DNA from: Nevskia sp.
GTDB taxonomy: Bacteria > Pseudomonadota > Gammaproteobacteria > Nevskiales > Nevskiaceae
Direction: 5' to 3'
Assembly: GCA_021732745.1 (NCBI GenBank)
Contig: JAKFUK010000002.1
Coordinates: 310,001 to 374,000 of the forward strand
DNA: 64,000 bases
This document shows, piece after piece, positions 30,976 to 39,255 of the stretch. Both the position numbers and the translations under genes were made by a program. Below the pieces are notes generated by a model that ran no database searches, was not told where the DNA came from, and worked only from the letters and a program-made list of their open reading frames with translations. Numbering within the stretch: position 1 is the stretch's first letter; every line of letters begins with the position of its first letter.

Positions 30976-31221
30976 TCAATCCTTCAGGCAGTCGAACAAG
31001 TCGTCGATCGGGTCGTTGAAGTCGTCGGACATCCAGAAGCCCATGTCCTTGAGGCTCCCCGGCGGCGCGATCTTCCGCTTCGGCGCGACATAAGGCACCA
31101 GCTTCGCGATTGGCTGCCCGGCGCGCGCGATCACCACTTCCTGACCCTGCTCGACCTGGGCGAGCAGCTTCGAGAACTGGGTCTTGGCGTCGTGGACGTT
31201 GATGGGCGGATTGGCGGTCAT
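30976..31221 (-). CDS. Phd/YefM-type antitoxin
   Basis: An 81-residue antitoxin paired with the PIN toxin downstream. The N-terminal DNA-binding fold reads INVHDAKTQFSKLLAQVEQGQEVVIARAGQPIAKLVP, diagnostic of the Phd/prevent-host-death family. The acidic tail (MSDDFNDPIDDLFDCLKD) would wrap the toxin. The frame is open 21 codons upstream, but MTANPPINVHDAK at 31221 is the natural start. The operon is probably autoregulated through the palindrome at 31239-31253. Confidence 0.88.
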   Translation of the reverse strand: MTANPPINVHDAKTQFSKLLAQVEQGQEVVIARAGQPIAKLVPYVAPKRKIAPPGSLKDMGFWMSDDFNDPIDDLFDCLKD

Positions 31222-31238
31222 GGCCGATCTCTGGAGTG

Positions 31239-31253
31239 GACTAGGCCTTAGTC
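31239..31253. promoter_or_regulatory. Candidate operator of the Phd/VapC operon
   Basis: The palindrome GACTA-GGCCT-TAGTC lies 18 bp upstream of the antitoxin ATG, where Phd-type repressors bind to control their own operon. Inferred from position and symmetry only. Confidence 0.5.
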
Positions 31254-31270
31254 TATCCAGCTTGTGGACC

Positions 31271-32923
31271 TTAAGTCGAACCACGCAGCCGCTGCGCCAG
31301 CCGCACGGCGAAGGCGACGATGGTCAAGGTCGGATTGGCCTGGCTGGAGGTCGGGAACACGGCCGCACTGGCAATCGACAGATTCGACACCCCGAAAACC
31401 CGCAGATCGGCATCGACGACACCGGTTTCCGGCGTCGCGCCCATGCGCGCGGTGCCGATGTGATGGCCGCCGTAGGCGCCGTAGCGCAGCGCTTCCTGGG
31501 CCACGCTTGCTTCGTCGTACTCGAGCCGCCCGCAGCCTGTGCGCGCCAGCTCATCGCGAATCACGCCGAGCGAGACGCGCACGGTGTCGATGTCCCAGTC
31601 GGTGTAGCGCCAGTCGATGTGGATCTGTGGCACGCCGAGGGCGTCGCGCTGTTCCGTCAGGGTGATGCGGCTGTCCGGGTTCGGGGCCTGCTCGGAGTGG
31701 AAATCGAGGCTGAAGCGGTTGGCACGCGAGGGAATCACCACCGACGGGAACTTGCGGGTTGCCAAGGTCCGCTTGGTGATCCAGTGCCAGAGGAAGGCCA
31801 GGGTGTCGAAGGGGTCGAAGACGATGTTGCGCGCGTGCTGCAACCAGGTTTTCACGGTGCGCTGGCGGCCGTCGTGCAGGCGCTTGGAGTACTCGTAGCT
31901 GATGAACGACTTGGCCAGATACAGGCCGCTGAGGATGCCGCTCTTGTGCGCCGGGTCGTTCAAGTTCGCGAAATGCAGGCGGGCGACGAAATTGCCGGTG
32001 CCGAGCTTGCGCTGCACGGCCTCATTGATCGCGAAACGGCGGCGGGCGTAGACGCCATCCGGGGTGGTCACGTAGCCGTGATGAACGTCGGCACGCGGCC
32101 GGGTGACGGTCAGCGTGCCCGCCGTGCCGGCGATATGGCACATGTAATAGCGGCCGACCAGATCGCGGCCGTTGCCGATGCCGGCCTTGGCGACATCGTT
32201 GCTGGCCAGCAGAAGGCGCGGCACTTCCAGCCCACCGGTCGCCAGCACGTATTCGCCGGCCTCGACGGTGAAACGCTTGCCGTCCAGGGTCGCGCAATCC
32301 AGACGGGCGACCGACGCACCATCCGCATTCAGACGGATCGCCGTGCAGTTGGCATGCAGCAGCACGCGGACATTCGCCGCCGCTTCAAGCAGATGACCGT
32401 GCCGCGCCGCGAAGTTGGTTGGCAGGCTGAAGCGTTCGAGCCGGTTCTGGCTGACCTGCTCGCTGTCGAAACCCCGGATCGCTGGCGGTTCCGGGCCGTT
32501 GTAGGCGGTTTCAGCGGTGTAGGCGAAGCGCCCGGCTTCGACCCATTCATTGGCGCGCGGATAGAACGGCGCGATGTCGTCGAGCCCGATCGGCCAGCCG
32601 CTGTGCGGCAGATAGGGCCGCGCTTCGAAGTCGATGGCGTCGAACGGCATGCAGCGACCGCCCCAGATGGTGGTCGAGCCACCGAAACGGCGCACCCGGT
32701 ACTTGTCCGGCGGCGGATGCAGCGCTTCATCGGAGGTTTCGCCGGCATACAGCGCCTGCGACGCCGCCTCGTCCTTCATGCCGCCCGATTCGAGCAGCAG
32801 CACGGACTTGCCGCTGTCGCGCAGTTCCAGCGCCAGGGTGATGCCGGCGGCACCGGCGCCGACGATGCAGATGTCGGCGCGCAGTGCGGCGTCGGGGGCA
32901 AGGCTTGAGGCGTCGTCGATCAT
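31271..32923 (-). CDS. GMC-family FAD-dependent oxidoreductase
   Basis: A 550-residue flavoenzyme of the glucose-methanol-choline family. The dinucleotide motif is ICIVGAGAAGITLALELRDSG (residues about 18-38), then FGGSTTIWGGRCMPFD. The C-terminal GMC block has GGHHIGTARMG with the active-site His and ends SSQANPTLTIVAFAVRLAQRL. Its alcohol substrate (sugar, polyol or sterol type) cannot be told. No cytochrome or small-subunit gene is adjacent. It stands between two toxin-antitoxin modules transcribed the same way. Confidence 0.87.
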   Translation of the reverse strand: MIDDASSLAPDAALRADICIVGAGAAGITLALELRDSGKSVLLLESGGMKDEAASQALYAGETSDEALHPPPDKYRVRRFGGSTTIWGGRCMPFDAIDFEARPYLPHSGWPIGLDDIAPFYPRANEWVEAGRFAYTAETAYNGPEPPAIRGFDSEQVSQNRLERFSLPTNFAARHGHLLEAAANVRVLLHANCTAIRLNADGASVARLDCATLDGKRFTVEAGEYVLATGGLEVPRLLLASNDVAKAGIGNGRDLVGRYYMCHIAGTAGTLTVTRPRADVHHGYVTTPDGVYARRRFAINEAVQRKLGTGNFVARLHFANLNDPAHKSGILSGLYLAKSFISYEYSKRLHDGRQRTVKTWLQHARNIVFDPFDTLAFLWHWITKRTLATRKFPSVVIPSRANRFSLDFHSEQAPNPDSRITLTEQRDALGVPQIHIDWRYTDWDIDTVRVSLGVIRDELARTGCGRLEYDEASVAQEALRYGAYGGHHIGTARMGATPETGVVDADLRVFGVSNLSIASAAVFPTSSQANPTLTIVAFAVRLAQRLRGST

Positions 32924-32942
32924 CGGGTGTGGGGGCGGGGAA

Positions 32943-33263
32943 TCAATGGGGATCGGCGTCGTCCGACGTCGTCAGACTCGCGAATGCAGCAGGCAAATGC
33001 CGCGCCGAGTGCAGGATACGGACGATCAGTACACCGCCTGCTTCAGGTCGAAAAAAGATCAGGTAATGGCGATGCGGCTGACAGCGAAGCGCGGACGCAA
33101 GCTCGAATCGTGTCGGTGCCGACTCGGGATGGCGAGCCAGGCTCCGGCAGACCTGCCGCAGTTCGGCAACGAAAGTTCGCGCGCGGGTCGGGTTGTCCTG
33201 CGCAATGAATGCTGCGATGTCAACGAGATCATGCGTCGCTGCCGGGGTATAGCGCGGCCTCAT
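32943..33263 (-). CDS. parE: ParE/RelE-superfamily toxin
   Basis: A 106-residue toxin of the ParE branch of the RelE/ParE fold, whose members poison DNA gyrase. Typical blocks are PRYTPAATHDLVDIAAFIAQDNPTRA, the basic FELASALRCQPHRHYLIFFRPE, and the closing VLIVRILHSARHLPAAF. It overlaps the antitoxin gene by four bases. The name refers to the toxin family and not to topoisomerase IV ParE. Confidence 0.88.
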   Translation of the reverse strand: MRPRYTPAATHDLVDIAAFIAQDNPTRARTFVAELRQVCRSLARHPESAPTRFELASALRCQPHRHYLIFFRPEAGGVLIVRILHSARHLPAAFASLTTSDDADPH

Positions 33264-33523
33264 TCGCCACCGGCTGCCACAGAACTGATGCGGCGCTCGA
33301 CTTGCGCGAACACCGCTTCCTCGTCCAGCGGCTCGCCGCTGTCCAGACCCGCGCGGATGGCAGTTCGAAGTTCGTCCAGCCTGGTTTCACGCGCCTTTTC
33401 CTCATCCTCCAGCAACCGCAACCCCGCCCGCAGCACTTCGCTGACGTTGTTGTAGCGGCCGCTGGCGATCTGTTCGCGGACGAAGTTCTCGAAACGGGGA
33501 CCGAGGGCAACGCTGGTCGGCAT
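33260..33523 (-). CDS. parD: ParD-family antitoxin
   Basis: An 87-residue ribbon-helix-helix antitoxin. The family blocks TSVALGPRFENFVREQIASGRYNNVSEVLRAGLRLLED and the acidic C-terminal part (DSGEPLDEEAVFAQVER) are clear. The ATG at 33523 has a GGAG six bases upstream and is preferred to a GTG four codons earlier. A small palindrome overlaps the upstream region. Confidence 0.9.
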   Translation of the reverse strand: MPTSVALGPRFENFVREQIASGRYNNVSEVLRAGLRLLEDEEKARETRLDELRTAIRAGLDSGEPLDEEAVFAQVERRISSVAAGGE

Positions 33524-33533
33524 GGCTGTCTCC

Positions 33534-33546
33534 ACTAACTATTAGT
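33534..33546. promoter_or_regulatory. Candidate ParD operator
   Basis: ACTAA-CTA-TTAGT, a perfect palindrome with a three-base centre, begins 11 bp upstream of the parD start in an AT-rich patch. Ribbon-helix-helix antitoxins repress their own operons from such sites. Position-based inference. Confidence 0.5.
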
Positions 33547-33581
33547 AAGCGCTGCGACTTTTGCTGCCGCCGCGAATGCTG

Positions 33582-34466
33582 TCAAGCCAGTGGGACTTCG
33601 ATCGCGAACAGCCGCAGCCGCTCGGCATCCGCCGTCAGCTGGACGAAACCCTCGTCGCGGAAACCGAGCTTTTCCAGCACCCGCATCGACGCGGCATTGC
33701 CAACCGACACGATGGCGACGATCCGGCGCAGCGAAAGGCGAGTCCAGGCATCGGCCAGCACGGCTGCGCAGGCTTCGGCCGCGTAACCCTGCCGGAAAGC
33801 GGTCGGCAAAAGGGCATAGCCGATGTCGATATCGGCAAGCGTGTCGCGCTTCAGCAGGCCGCAGAGGCCGATCGTGTCGCCGCCGTCACGGCGCACGACG
33901 GCACTCAAGCCCAGGCCATGCTGGCGATAGCTGGCCATCGGCCCGCTTTCGATGTAGGCCTTCGCATCGTCGAGCGTGCGCACGCCGCGATCGCCGATCT
34001 GGCTCAAAAAACCCGGTGTATTCAGCAGTTCGAGGATGAACGGCGCGTCGTCGAAAGTCAGTGGCCGGATCAGCAGACGCGACGTTTCCAGCATCGGCGG
34101 CGACATTTTCTCCAGCCGCTTGGCCGCCTGCCAGAGCGCTTCCATCTCGACGATGCGCTGCGGATCGCCCAGCGGCGGCAGCTGGTCGAGATGGGCGGCG
34201 ACATGGCCGTAGCGGCGGCGAAACTTGGCGTTGGCGGCAGCCAGCGCCGCCATCGGGTCCAGATCGAGATGCCGCGCGATGTTGGCGATCATGAACAGCA
34301 GGTCGCCGAGTTCTTCCTGGCGATGTGCCGCATCACGCGCTTCGCGCAGTTCGCCGATTTCCTCATGGAGCTTGTCCCACAAGCCCTGCGGGTCGTCCCA
34401 GTCGAAGCCTTCGGCGGCAGCGGCTTCCTGCATTGCCAGCGCATCGGCAAACGGACCGGCGCTCAT
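33582..34466 (-). CDS. Fusion of MazG-type nucleotide pyrophosphohydrolase and GNAT acetyltransferase
   Basis: A 294-residue two-domain protein. Residues about 1-120 form a MazG NTP-pyrophosphatase domain with intact metal motifs EEIGE (35-39) and ELGD (52-55), and close with the MazG-like EMEALWQAAKRLE. Residues about 121-294 form a RimJ/RimL-like GNAT: LETSRLLIRPLTFDDAPF, the acetyl-CoA loop FRQGYAAEA, and VSVGNAASMRVLEKLGF. The second domain begins MSPPMLETSR, which looks like a former independent start, with no stop between. The ATG at 34466 overlaps the stop of the NudL gene. MazG removes non-canonical or excess NTPs; the GNAT substrate is unknown. Confidence 0.85.
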   Translation of the reverse strand: MSAGPFADALAMQEAAAAEGFDWDDPQGLWDKLHEEIGELREARDAAHRQEELGDLLFMIANIARHLDLDPMAALAAANAKFRRRYGHVAAHLDQLPPLGDPQRIVEMEALWQAAKRLEKMSPPMLETSRLLIRPLTFDDAPFILELLNTPGFLSQIGDRGVRTLDDAKAYIESGPMASYRQHGLGLSAVVRRDGGDTIGLCGLLKRDTLADIDIGYALLPTAFRQGYAAEACAAVLADAWTRLSLRRIVAIVSVGNAASMRVLEKLGFRDEGFVQLTADAERLRLFAIEVPLA

Positions 34467-35089
34467 TCGGCGATGAACTGCTGGCGCAGGTTCCACAGGA
34501 TCGCCGCCGTCGCGCCCCAGATCTGGTGGCCGGCGTACTGGATTTCGAGGAACGGCACTTCAAAGCCGCCACGGCTGAAGACTTTGCGCTCGAAGCAGTC
34601 GTCGCCGGTGACGTAGGCCAGCGGCAGCTCGAAGGCTTCGGCCACTTCGCCGGGATCGGTGATCGGCGCGAACGCGGCATCGACATAGCCGACCACCGGC
34701 GTGATCCGGTAGCCGGTGAACGTCGGGTGATCGTCGAGATAGCCGAGCACCTGCACCGCTTCCGGCGGCAGGCCGACTTCCTCCTGCGCCTCGCGCAGCG
34801 CGGCGAAGGCATAGCTGGCGTCACCGGCATCGCGACGGCCGCCGGGAAAGCTGATCTGGCCCTTGTGCTGCCGCAAATGGTCGGCGCGCTTGGTCAAGAG
34901 CACCGTGTGGCCGTGCGGCCGGCGCAGGATCGGCACCAGCACCGCTGCCGGTTTCAGCAGCGCCACCGCCGATTCGGTGACCAGATGGCCCAGCTTCAGC
35001 GGCAGATCGGGTCTGGCCACCGGCCGCCGCGTCTCGCTGCTGTCCGCGAGCCGGGCTCGCAATCGCGCCAGTGCGTCGTCGTGATGCAT
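34463..35089 (-). CDS. NUDIX CoA pyrophosphatase, NudL family
   Basis: A 208-residue NUDIX hydrolase that splits CoA and its derivatives into 3',5'-ADP and phosphopantetheine. The CoA-specific block LLTKRADHLRQHKGQISFPGG directly precedes the NUDIX box GGRRDAGDASYAFAALREAQ-EEVG, with Asp replacing the first Glu as in NudL relatives. It lies 13 bp after metZ and overlaps the MazG-GNAT gene by four bases, so the three form one transcript. Pairing two pyrophosphatases suggests nucleotide and cofactor house-cleaning. Confidence 0.88.
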   Translation of the reverse strand: MHHDDALARLRARLADSSETRRPVARPDLPLKLGHLVTESAVALLKPAAVLVPILRRPHGHTVLLTKRADHLRQHKGQISFPGGRRDAGDASYAFAALREAQEEVGLPPEAVQVLGYLDDHPTFTGYRITPVVGYVDAAFAPITDPGEVAEAFELPLAYVTGDDCFERKVFSRGGFEVPFLEIQYAGHQIWGATAAILWNLRQQFIAE

Positions 35090-35102
35090 CGCGGCGAGCC
35101 CT

Positions 35103-36296
35103 TCAGAGCCCGCGCGACAGGTCAGCGATGATGTCCTCGACGTTTTCCAGCCCCACCGCCACCCGCACCAGGCCTTCGGTGATGCCGGCCAGCTTGCGGG
35201 CTTCCGGTGTGATCCGGCCGTGCGTCGTGGTGGCCGGATGGGTGATGGTGGTGCGGGTGTCGCCGAGGTTGGCGGTGATCGACAGCATCTGCACCGAGTC
35301 GATCACCCGCCAGGCGGCTTCGCGTCCGCCATCGACTTCAAACGACACGATGCCGCCGAAGCCGGTCACGCCGCCGAGCTTCAGATGCTGGCGCTTGGCC
35401 AACTCGTGCTGCGGATGGCTTTCCAGCCCCGGATGGAAAACCCGCGCAACACCGGGCTGGGTTTCCAGCCAGCGGGCCAGCGCCAGGGCCGATTCGCAGT
35501 GCGCACGCATCCGCAAACCCAGGGTTTCCAGACCTTTCAGGAACACCCAGGCGTTGAACGGACTCATGCTGGGCCCGGCCGTGCGCATGAAGCCGAACAC
35601 GTCCTTGCCGACGATCTGGGCGTTGCCGACCACCGCACCGCCAACGCAGCGGCCCTGCCCGTCCAGATACTTGGTCGCCGAATGGACAACCAGATCGGCG
35701 CCGTGCGCCAGCGGCTGCTGCAACACCGGCGACAGGAAGCAGTTGTCGACCGCCAGCAGCGCACCGGCACCGTGGGCGATATCGGCAAGCGCCCGGATAT
35801 CGGCAATCTCGGTCAGCGGGTTGTTCGGCGTTTCGATGAAATAGAGTCTAGTCGTCGGCCGCAGTGCCGCCCCCCAGGCATTGAGATCGCTCGGATCGAC
35901 AAAGGTGGTGTCGATGCCGAACTTGCCGAGGATGTTGTTGAACAGGTTGATCGTCGACCCGAACAGGGTGCGCGAGGCTATGACGTGGTCGCCGGCCTTC
36001 AGCACCGACATGCACATCGCCAGGATCGCCGACATGCCGCTGGCGGTCGCAACACAGCTATCGCCGCCTTCCATCGCTGCCAACCGGCGCTCGAAGGCCT
36101 GCACGGTCGGGTTGGTGAAGCGCGAATAGACGTTGCCGGGCTTTTCGCCGGAGAACACGGCGGCGGCTTCGGCAGCGCTGCCGTAGACGAAGGAGGACGT
36201 CAGATGGATGGCGGCGGAGTGCTCGCGCTCGTCGGTACGCGGCTCGGCCGCACGCACGCCGAGCGTCGATGCGCCCCAATGGGAGAAATCGTTCAT
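35103..36296 (-). CDS. metZ: O-succinylhomoserine sulfhydrylase
   Basis: A 397-residue PLP enzyme that makes homocysteine from O-succinylhomoserine and sulfide in methionine synthesis. PLP lysine in HSATKYLDGQGR; other family blocks are NVYSRFTNPTVQAFERRLA and ETPNNPLTEIADI. MetZ is favoured over cystathionine gamma-synthase by the overall pattern (for example SHWGASTLGVRA near the start), but the Cys/Met-metabolism PLP enzymes are close. Divergent from the TetR gene. Confidence 0.88.
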   Translation of the reverse strand: MNDFSHWGASTLGVRAAEPRTDEREHSAAIHLTSSFVYGSAAEAAAVFSGEKPGNVYSRFTNPTVQAFERRLAAMEGGDSCVATASGMSAILAMCMSVLKAGDHVIASRTLFGSTINLFNNILGKFGIDTTFVDPSDLNAWGAALRPTTRLYFIETPNNPLTEIADIRALADIAHGAGALLAVDNCFLSPVLQQPLAHGADLVVHSATKYLDGQGRCVGGAVVGNAQIVGKDVFGFMRTAGPSMSPFNAWVFLKGLETLGLRMRAHCESALALARWLETQPGVARVFHPGLESHPQHELAKRQHLKLGGVTGFGGIVSFEVDGGREAAWRVIDSVQMLSITANLGDTRTTITHPATTTHGRITPEARKLAGITEGLVRVAVGLENVEDIIADLSRGL

Positions 36297-36445
36297 GCCG
36301 TTGGCTGAAAATGCGAAGGAGGACTGGCGGCTTGGCCAGCGGCGCAGTTTACCGCCGAAACCGCCTTCTTCCGGCGACCGCGAACCATGCGCGCCCCACG
36401 GTCATTCGTGATAATCGCGCTCCAATCTTCACTTCAGCGTCGCGC

Positions 36446-37072
36446 ATGGCCCGCAAACCCGCTCACGAACAGTTCGACACCCTGAAAGCGATCCAGGATT
36501 GCGCTTTCGACCTGTTCGGACGCTACGGTTTCGACGGCGTGTCGATCGGCGACATCTCCGTCGCCGCCAAGCTGTCCAAGGGCGCGCTCTACTGGCACTA
36601 CCCGAGCAAGGAAGCGCTCTATCTGGCCTGCCTGAAACGCCTGCATTCGCTGTTCGACCACTATATTTTCGACACCGTGCGCACCCAAGGCGTCGATCCC
36701 GTGGAGGGCGTGCTATCGCTGTTCAACGGCATCTCGAAACTGTTGCAGGACCCGCTGATCGGCAACGGCATCGCCGGCTACTGGCTGATCCCGGACAGCC
36801 CGGAAACCGCCGGCCTGGCCGCCGAGCAGCGCGGCTTCGAAGCCCGTTCGACCCTGGCCGTGCGCGACCTGCTGTCGCGAGCGATCGACATGGGCCGATT
36901 CGATCTCGGTGGCGATCTCGACGACATGTCGCGGGCGATCATCTCGATCATCGAAGCGGTGGTGCTGCCGCTGCGCCACCAGACGCCGGATGAAGTGCGC
37001 GGCACGCTCGGGGCGCTCGCCCGGACCCTGTTTCGCGCCTACGACAAGAGCGGGATGCTGCCGCAGTTCTGA
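36446..37072 (+). CDS. TetR/AcrR-family transcriptional regulator
   Basis: A 208-residue regulator. The helix-turn-helix is YGFDGVSIGDISVAAKLSKGALYWHYPSKEALY, followed by a helical ligand-binding domain of its own type. The ATG at 36446 (MARKPAHEQFDTL) is chosen because the open frame upstream codes for nothing family-like. It is divergent from metZ across 149 bp and 167 bp upstream of an AIM24 gene. The ligand and targets are unknown; autoregulation is usual in the family. Confidence 0.85.
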   Translation: MARKPAHEQFDTLKAIQDCAFDLFGRYGFDGVSIGDISVAAKLSKGALYWHYPSKEALYLACLKRLHSLFDHYIFDTVRTQGVDPVEGVLSLFNGISKLLQDPLIGNGIAGYWLIPDSPETAGLAAEQRGFEARSTLAVRDLLSRAIDMGRFDLGGDLDDMSRAIISIIEAVVLPLRHQTPDEVRGTLGALARTLFRAYDKSGMLPQF

Positions 37073-37086
37073 TCCCGCAGATTTGC

Positions 37087-37161
37087 CTGTAGGTCGGGCT
37101 TCAGCGCGACGGCCGCGCCGCCGGCCAAGCGCAGCGCCGTCGCCCCCGGCCTTCGCCGGGG
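37087..37161. repeat. Partial dispersed repeat (single arm) and small hairpin
   Basis: TGTAGGTCGGGCTTCAGCGCGAC resembles one arm of the GTAGGTC element at 24998 but has no partner arm. A separate hairpin CCCCGGC-CTTC-GCCGGGG lies at 37144-37161. It has no T-run, so it is not a convincing terminator. Confidence 0.45.
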
Positions 37162-37239
37162 CAGGCCATGAATGGCGACCCACAAGGCGAGCGCTCCGGC
37201 ACAATCTGCGCCTACCCCAACCCCACAGGAGCAAGCCCC

Positions 37240-38052
37240 ATGGCCATGGACGTGATCGACTACAAGCTGTACGGCGAGGACATGCAGTTCGTGGAGATCG
37301 AACTCGATCCCAATGAAGCGGCGATCGGCGAAGCCGGCGCGATGATGTTCATGGAAGACGGCATCGTCATGGACACCATCTTCGGCGATGGCTCGCAGGC
37401 CAAATCCGGCTTCTGGGGCGCGCTCGCCGGTGCCGGCAAGCGGCTGGTGACCGGCGAAAGCCTGTTTACCACGGTGTTCCAGAACCAGGGCCTCGGCAAG
37501 AAGAAAGTGGCGTTCGCCGCCCCCTACCCCGGCACCATCCTGCCGGTGCATCTGCCGGATGTCGGCGGCACCCTGATCTGCCAGAAGGATTCCTTCCTGT
37601 GCGCAGCGAAGGGCGTTGCCATCGGCATCGCCTTCCAGAAGCGGCTCGGCGTCGGCCTGTTCGGTGGCGAAGGTTTCATCATGCAGAAGCTCGAAGGTGA
37701 CGGTCTGGCCTTCGTCCATGCCGGCGGCACGATGTATGCGCGCACCCTGGCACCGGGCGAGTTCCTGCGCGTCGATACCGGTTGCATCGTGGCCTTGCAG
37801 CCGACGGTCGATTTCGACATCCAGTACATCGGCAAGCTGAAGTCGGCGCTGTTCTCCGGCGAAGGCCTGTTTTATGCGGTGCTGAAAGGCCCGGGCAAGG
37901 TCTGGTTGCAGTCGCTGCCGCTGTCGCGCATGGCCAATCGCATCGTCATGGCGGCACCGGCGATGGGCGGGCGCTCGCGCGATGAAGGTTCGATCCTTGG
38001 CGGTGTCGCCGGTGGTGGCCTGCTGGGCGGGCTGCTCGGGAGCGATGACTAG
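37240..38052 (+). CDS. AIM24/TIGR00266-family protein
   Basis: A 270-residue protein of the AIM24 (TIGR00266) family, double-stranded beta-barrel proteins of unknown function widespread in bacteria. Typical blocks are [55 protein letters not shown] and the Gly-rich tail [17 protein letters not shown]. The ATG at 37240 begins the conserved region. No membrane segment or signal peptide. The repeated Gly-rich tail is usual for the family. Confidence 0.87.
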   Translation: MAMDVIDYKLYGEDMQFVEIELDPNEAAIGEAGAMMFMEDGIVMDTIFGDGSQAKSGFWGALAGAGKRLVTGESLFTTVFQNQGLGKKKVAFAAPYPGTILPVHLPDVGGTLICQKDSFLCAAKGVAIGIAFQKRLGVGLFGGEGFIMQKLEGDGLAFVHAGGTMYARTLAPGEFLRVDTGCIVALQPTVDFDIQYIGKLKSALFSGEGLFYAVLKGPGKVWLQSLPLSRMANRIVMAAPAMGGRSRDEGSILGGVAGGGLLGGLLGSDD

Positions 38053-38122
38053 CACGAACCCGCCGTCGTTCTGTCAGTCTGAGGTCAGCGGTGTATCCCG
38101 CATTGAAACTCTGGAGTCCTTC

Positions 38123-39130
38123 GTGAATCCGCATTCCCGTGATTGTTCCTTCCTTCGTCTTCCCGGTCGCCGACTGCTGCTGGCCGGCCTGATCCTGTCC
38201 AGCCTGTTCGGCTGTTCATCACCGCCGGTGCAGGCTGAATCTTCCTCGTCCGCCAGCGGCCCGTCCGCCGCTGCCGAAGCCACCGCCACTGGCAGCCGCA
38301 ACTGCAAGGCGATCGGCGATTTCTACTGGGAGGTTGGTGACGGCCGCGGCGCGGTGGTGTCCGGCGCGGTCGGGGACGATTATTCGGCGAACAAGGAAAT
38401 CTCGATCGCCTCCGCGTCGAAGTTCGTTTGGGGCGCTTATGTCCTTGAAAAGATTGGCAAGAATCGTCAGCCTGATGAGGCGACTGTGGAAGCCCTGACG
38501 ATGCGCGCCGGTTTTTCCGGCTTCAATCCGGTGGCCTGTCTGCTCAGCCGCACGGTGGAGTCCTGCGCCACCTCGCGCTCCAATGCTTCGCAGACGCCGG
38601 GCGATGTCGGCAAGTTCTCGTACGGCGGCGGTCATGACCAGCGGCTGGCGGTGGATCTCGGCCTCGGCCGCTACAGCGCCGACCAGCTGACGCGCGAAGT
38701 GCGCACCTATCTCGGCAACGATCTGGGCTTGTCGTACAAGAAGCCGCAGCCCGCCGGTGGCATGGAAGGCACCCCGGCCGGTTACGCCGGCTTCCTGCGC
38801 AAGATCATCAACGGCGAACTGCGGATGCGCGAATTCCTGGGGGCCGACGCCGTCTGCACCCTGCCCGGCCGCTGCCCGGGCGCACGCAAGAGCCCGGTCA
38901 AGGAAGCCTGGCATTACAGCCTGAACCACTGGGTGGAAGATGACCCGCGCACCGGCGACGGCAGCTTCTCCTCGCCCGGCCTGCAGGGCTTCTATCCGTG
39001 GATCTCGGCGGACAAGAAGACCTACGGCATCGTCGCCCGCGAAGTGCTGCGCGCCAATGCCTACTGGGCCAGCGTCGAGTGCGGGCGGGACATCCGCAAG
39101 GCTTACTTCTCGGGCAAGGCGGTGCCTTGA
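38123..39130 (+). CDS. Lipoprotein with beta-lactamase-like SxxK motif
   Basis: A 335-residue lipoprotein: basic n-region, hydrophobic stretch, lipobox LFGC with Cys31, then a Ser/Ala-rich linker. The folded domain begins near residue 60 and contains EISIASASKFVWGAYVLEKIG, with S97-x-x-K100 as in beta-lactamases and penicillin-binding proteins. KKTYGIVARE near the end may stand for the KTG box. A serine hydrolase of the beta-lactamase fold is likely, but the substrate is unknown. Six Cys beyond the lipobox could form disulfides. GTG start, with GGAG six bases upstream, 70 bp after the AIM24 gene. Confidence 0.65.
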   Translation: MNPHSRDCSFLRLPGRRLLLAGLILSSLFGCSSPPVQAESSSSASGPSAAAEATATGSRNCKAIGDFYWEVGDGRGAVVSGAVGDDYSANKEISIASASKFVWGAYVLEKIGKNRQPDEATVEALTMRAGFSGFNPVACLLSRTVESCATSRSNASQTPGDVGKFSYGGGHDQRLAVDLGLGRYSADQLTREVRTYLGNDLGLSYKKPQPAGGMEGTPAGYAGFLRKIINGELRMREFLGADAVCTLPGRCPGARKSPVKEAWHYSLNHWVEDDPRTGDGSFSSPGLQGFYPWISADKKTYGIVAREVLRANAYWASVECGRDIRKAYFSGKAVP

Positions 39131-39142
39131 GCAAAAAGCCTT

Positions 39143-39225
39143 CTCACGCAGAGAACGCAGAGATCGCGGAGAACAGCCTGATCGGCTTTCGATTTTCTCC
39201 GCGTACTCCGCGTTCTCCGCGTGAG
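39143..39225. repeat. Dispersed inverted repeat, CGCAGAGAACGCAGAG family
   Basis: Arms of 31 bp at 39143-39173 (CTCACGCAGAGAACGCAGAG...) and 39195-39225 pair at 27 of 31 positions, with a 21-base loop. It fills the gap between the lipoprotein and the atoE gene. It is laid out like the GCAAAGG elements at 44579 and 51041, with repeated GCAGAG words in place of GCAAAG. Confidence 0.88.
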
Positions 39226-39255
39226 CCAAGCTTTTGATGTGCCGTCACTGACCGC

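Noticed and set aside
37144..37161. Hairpin after the TetR gene as a terminator
   Set aside because: The stem is only seven base pairs and is not followed by a T-run.
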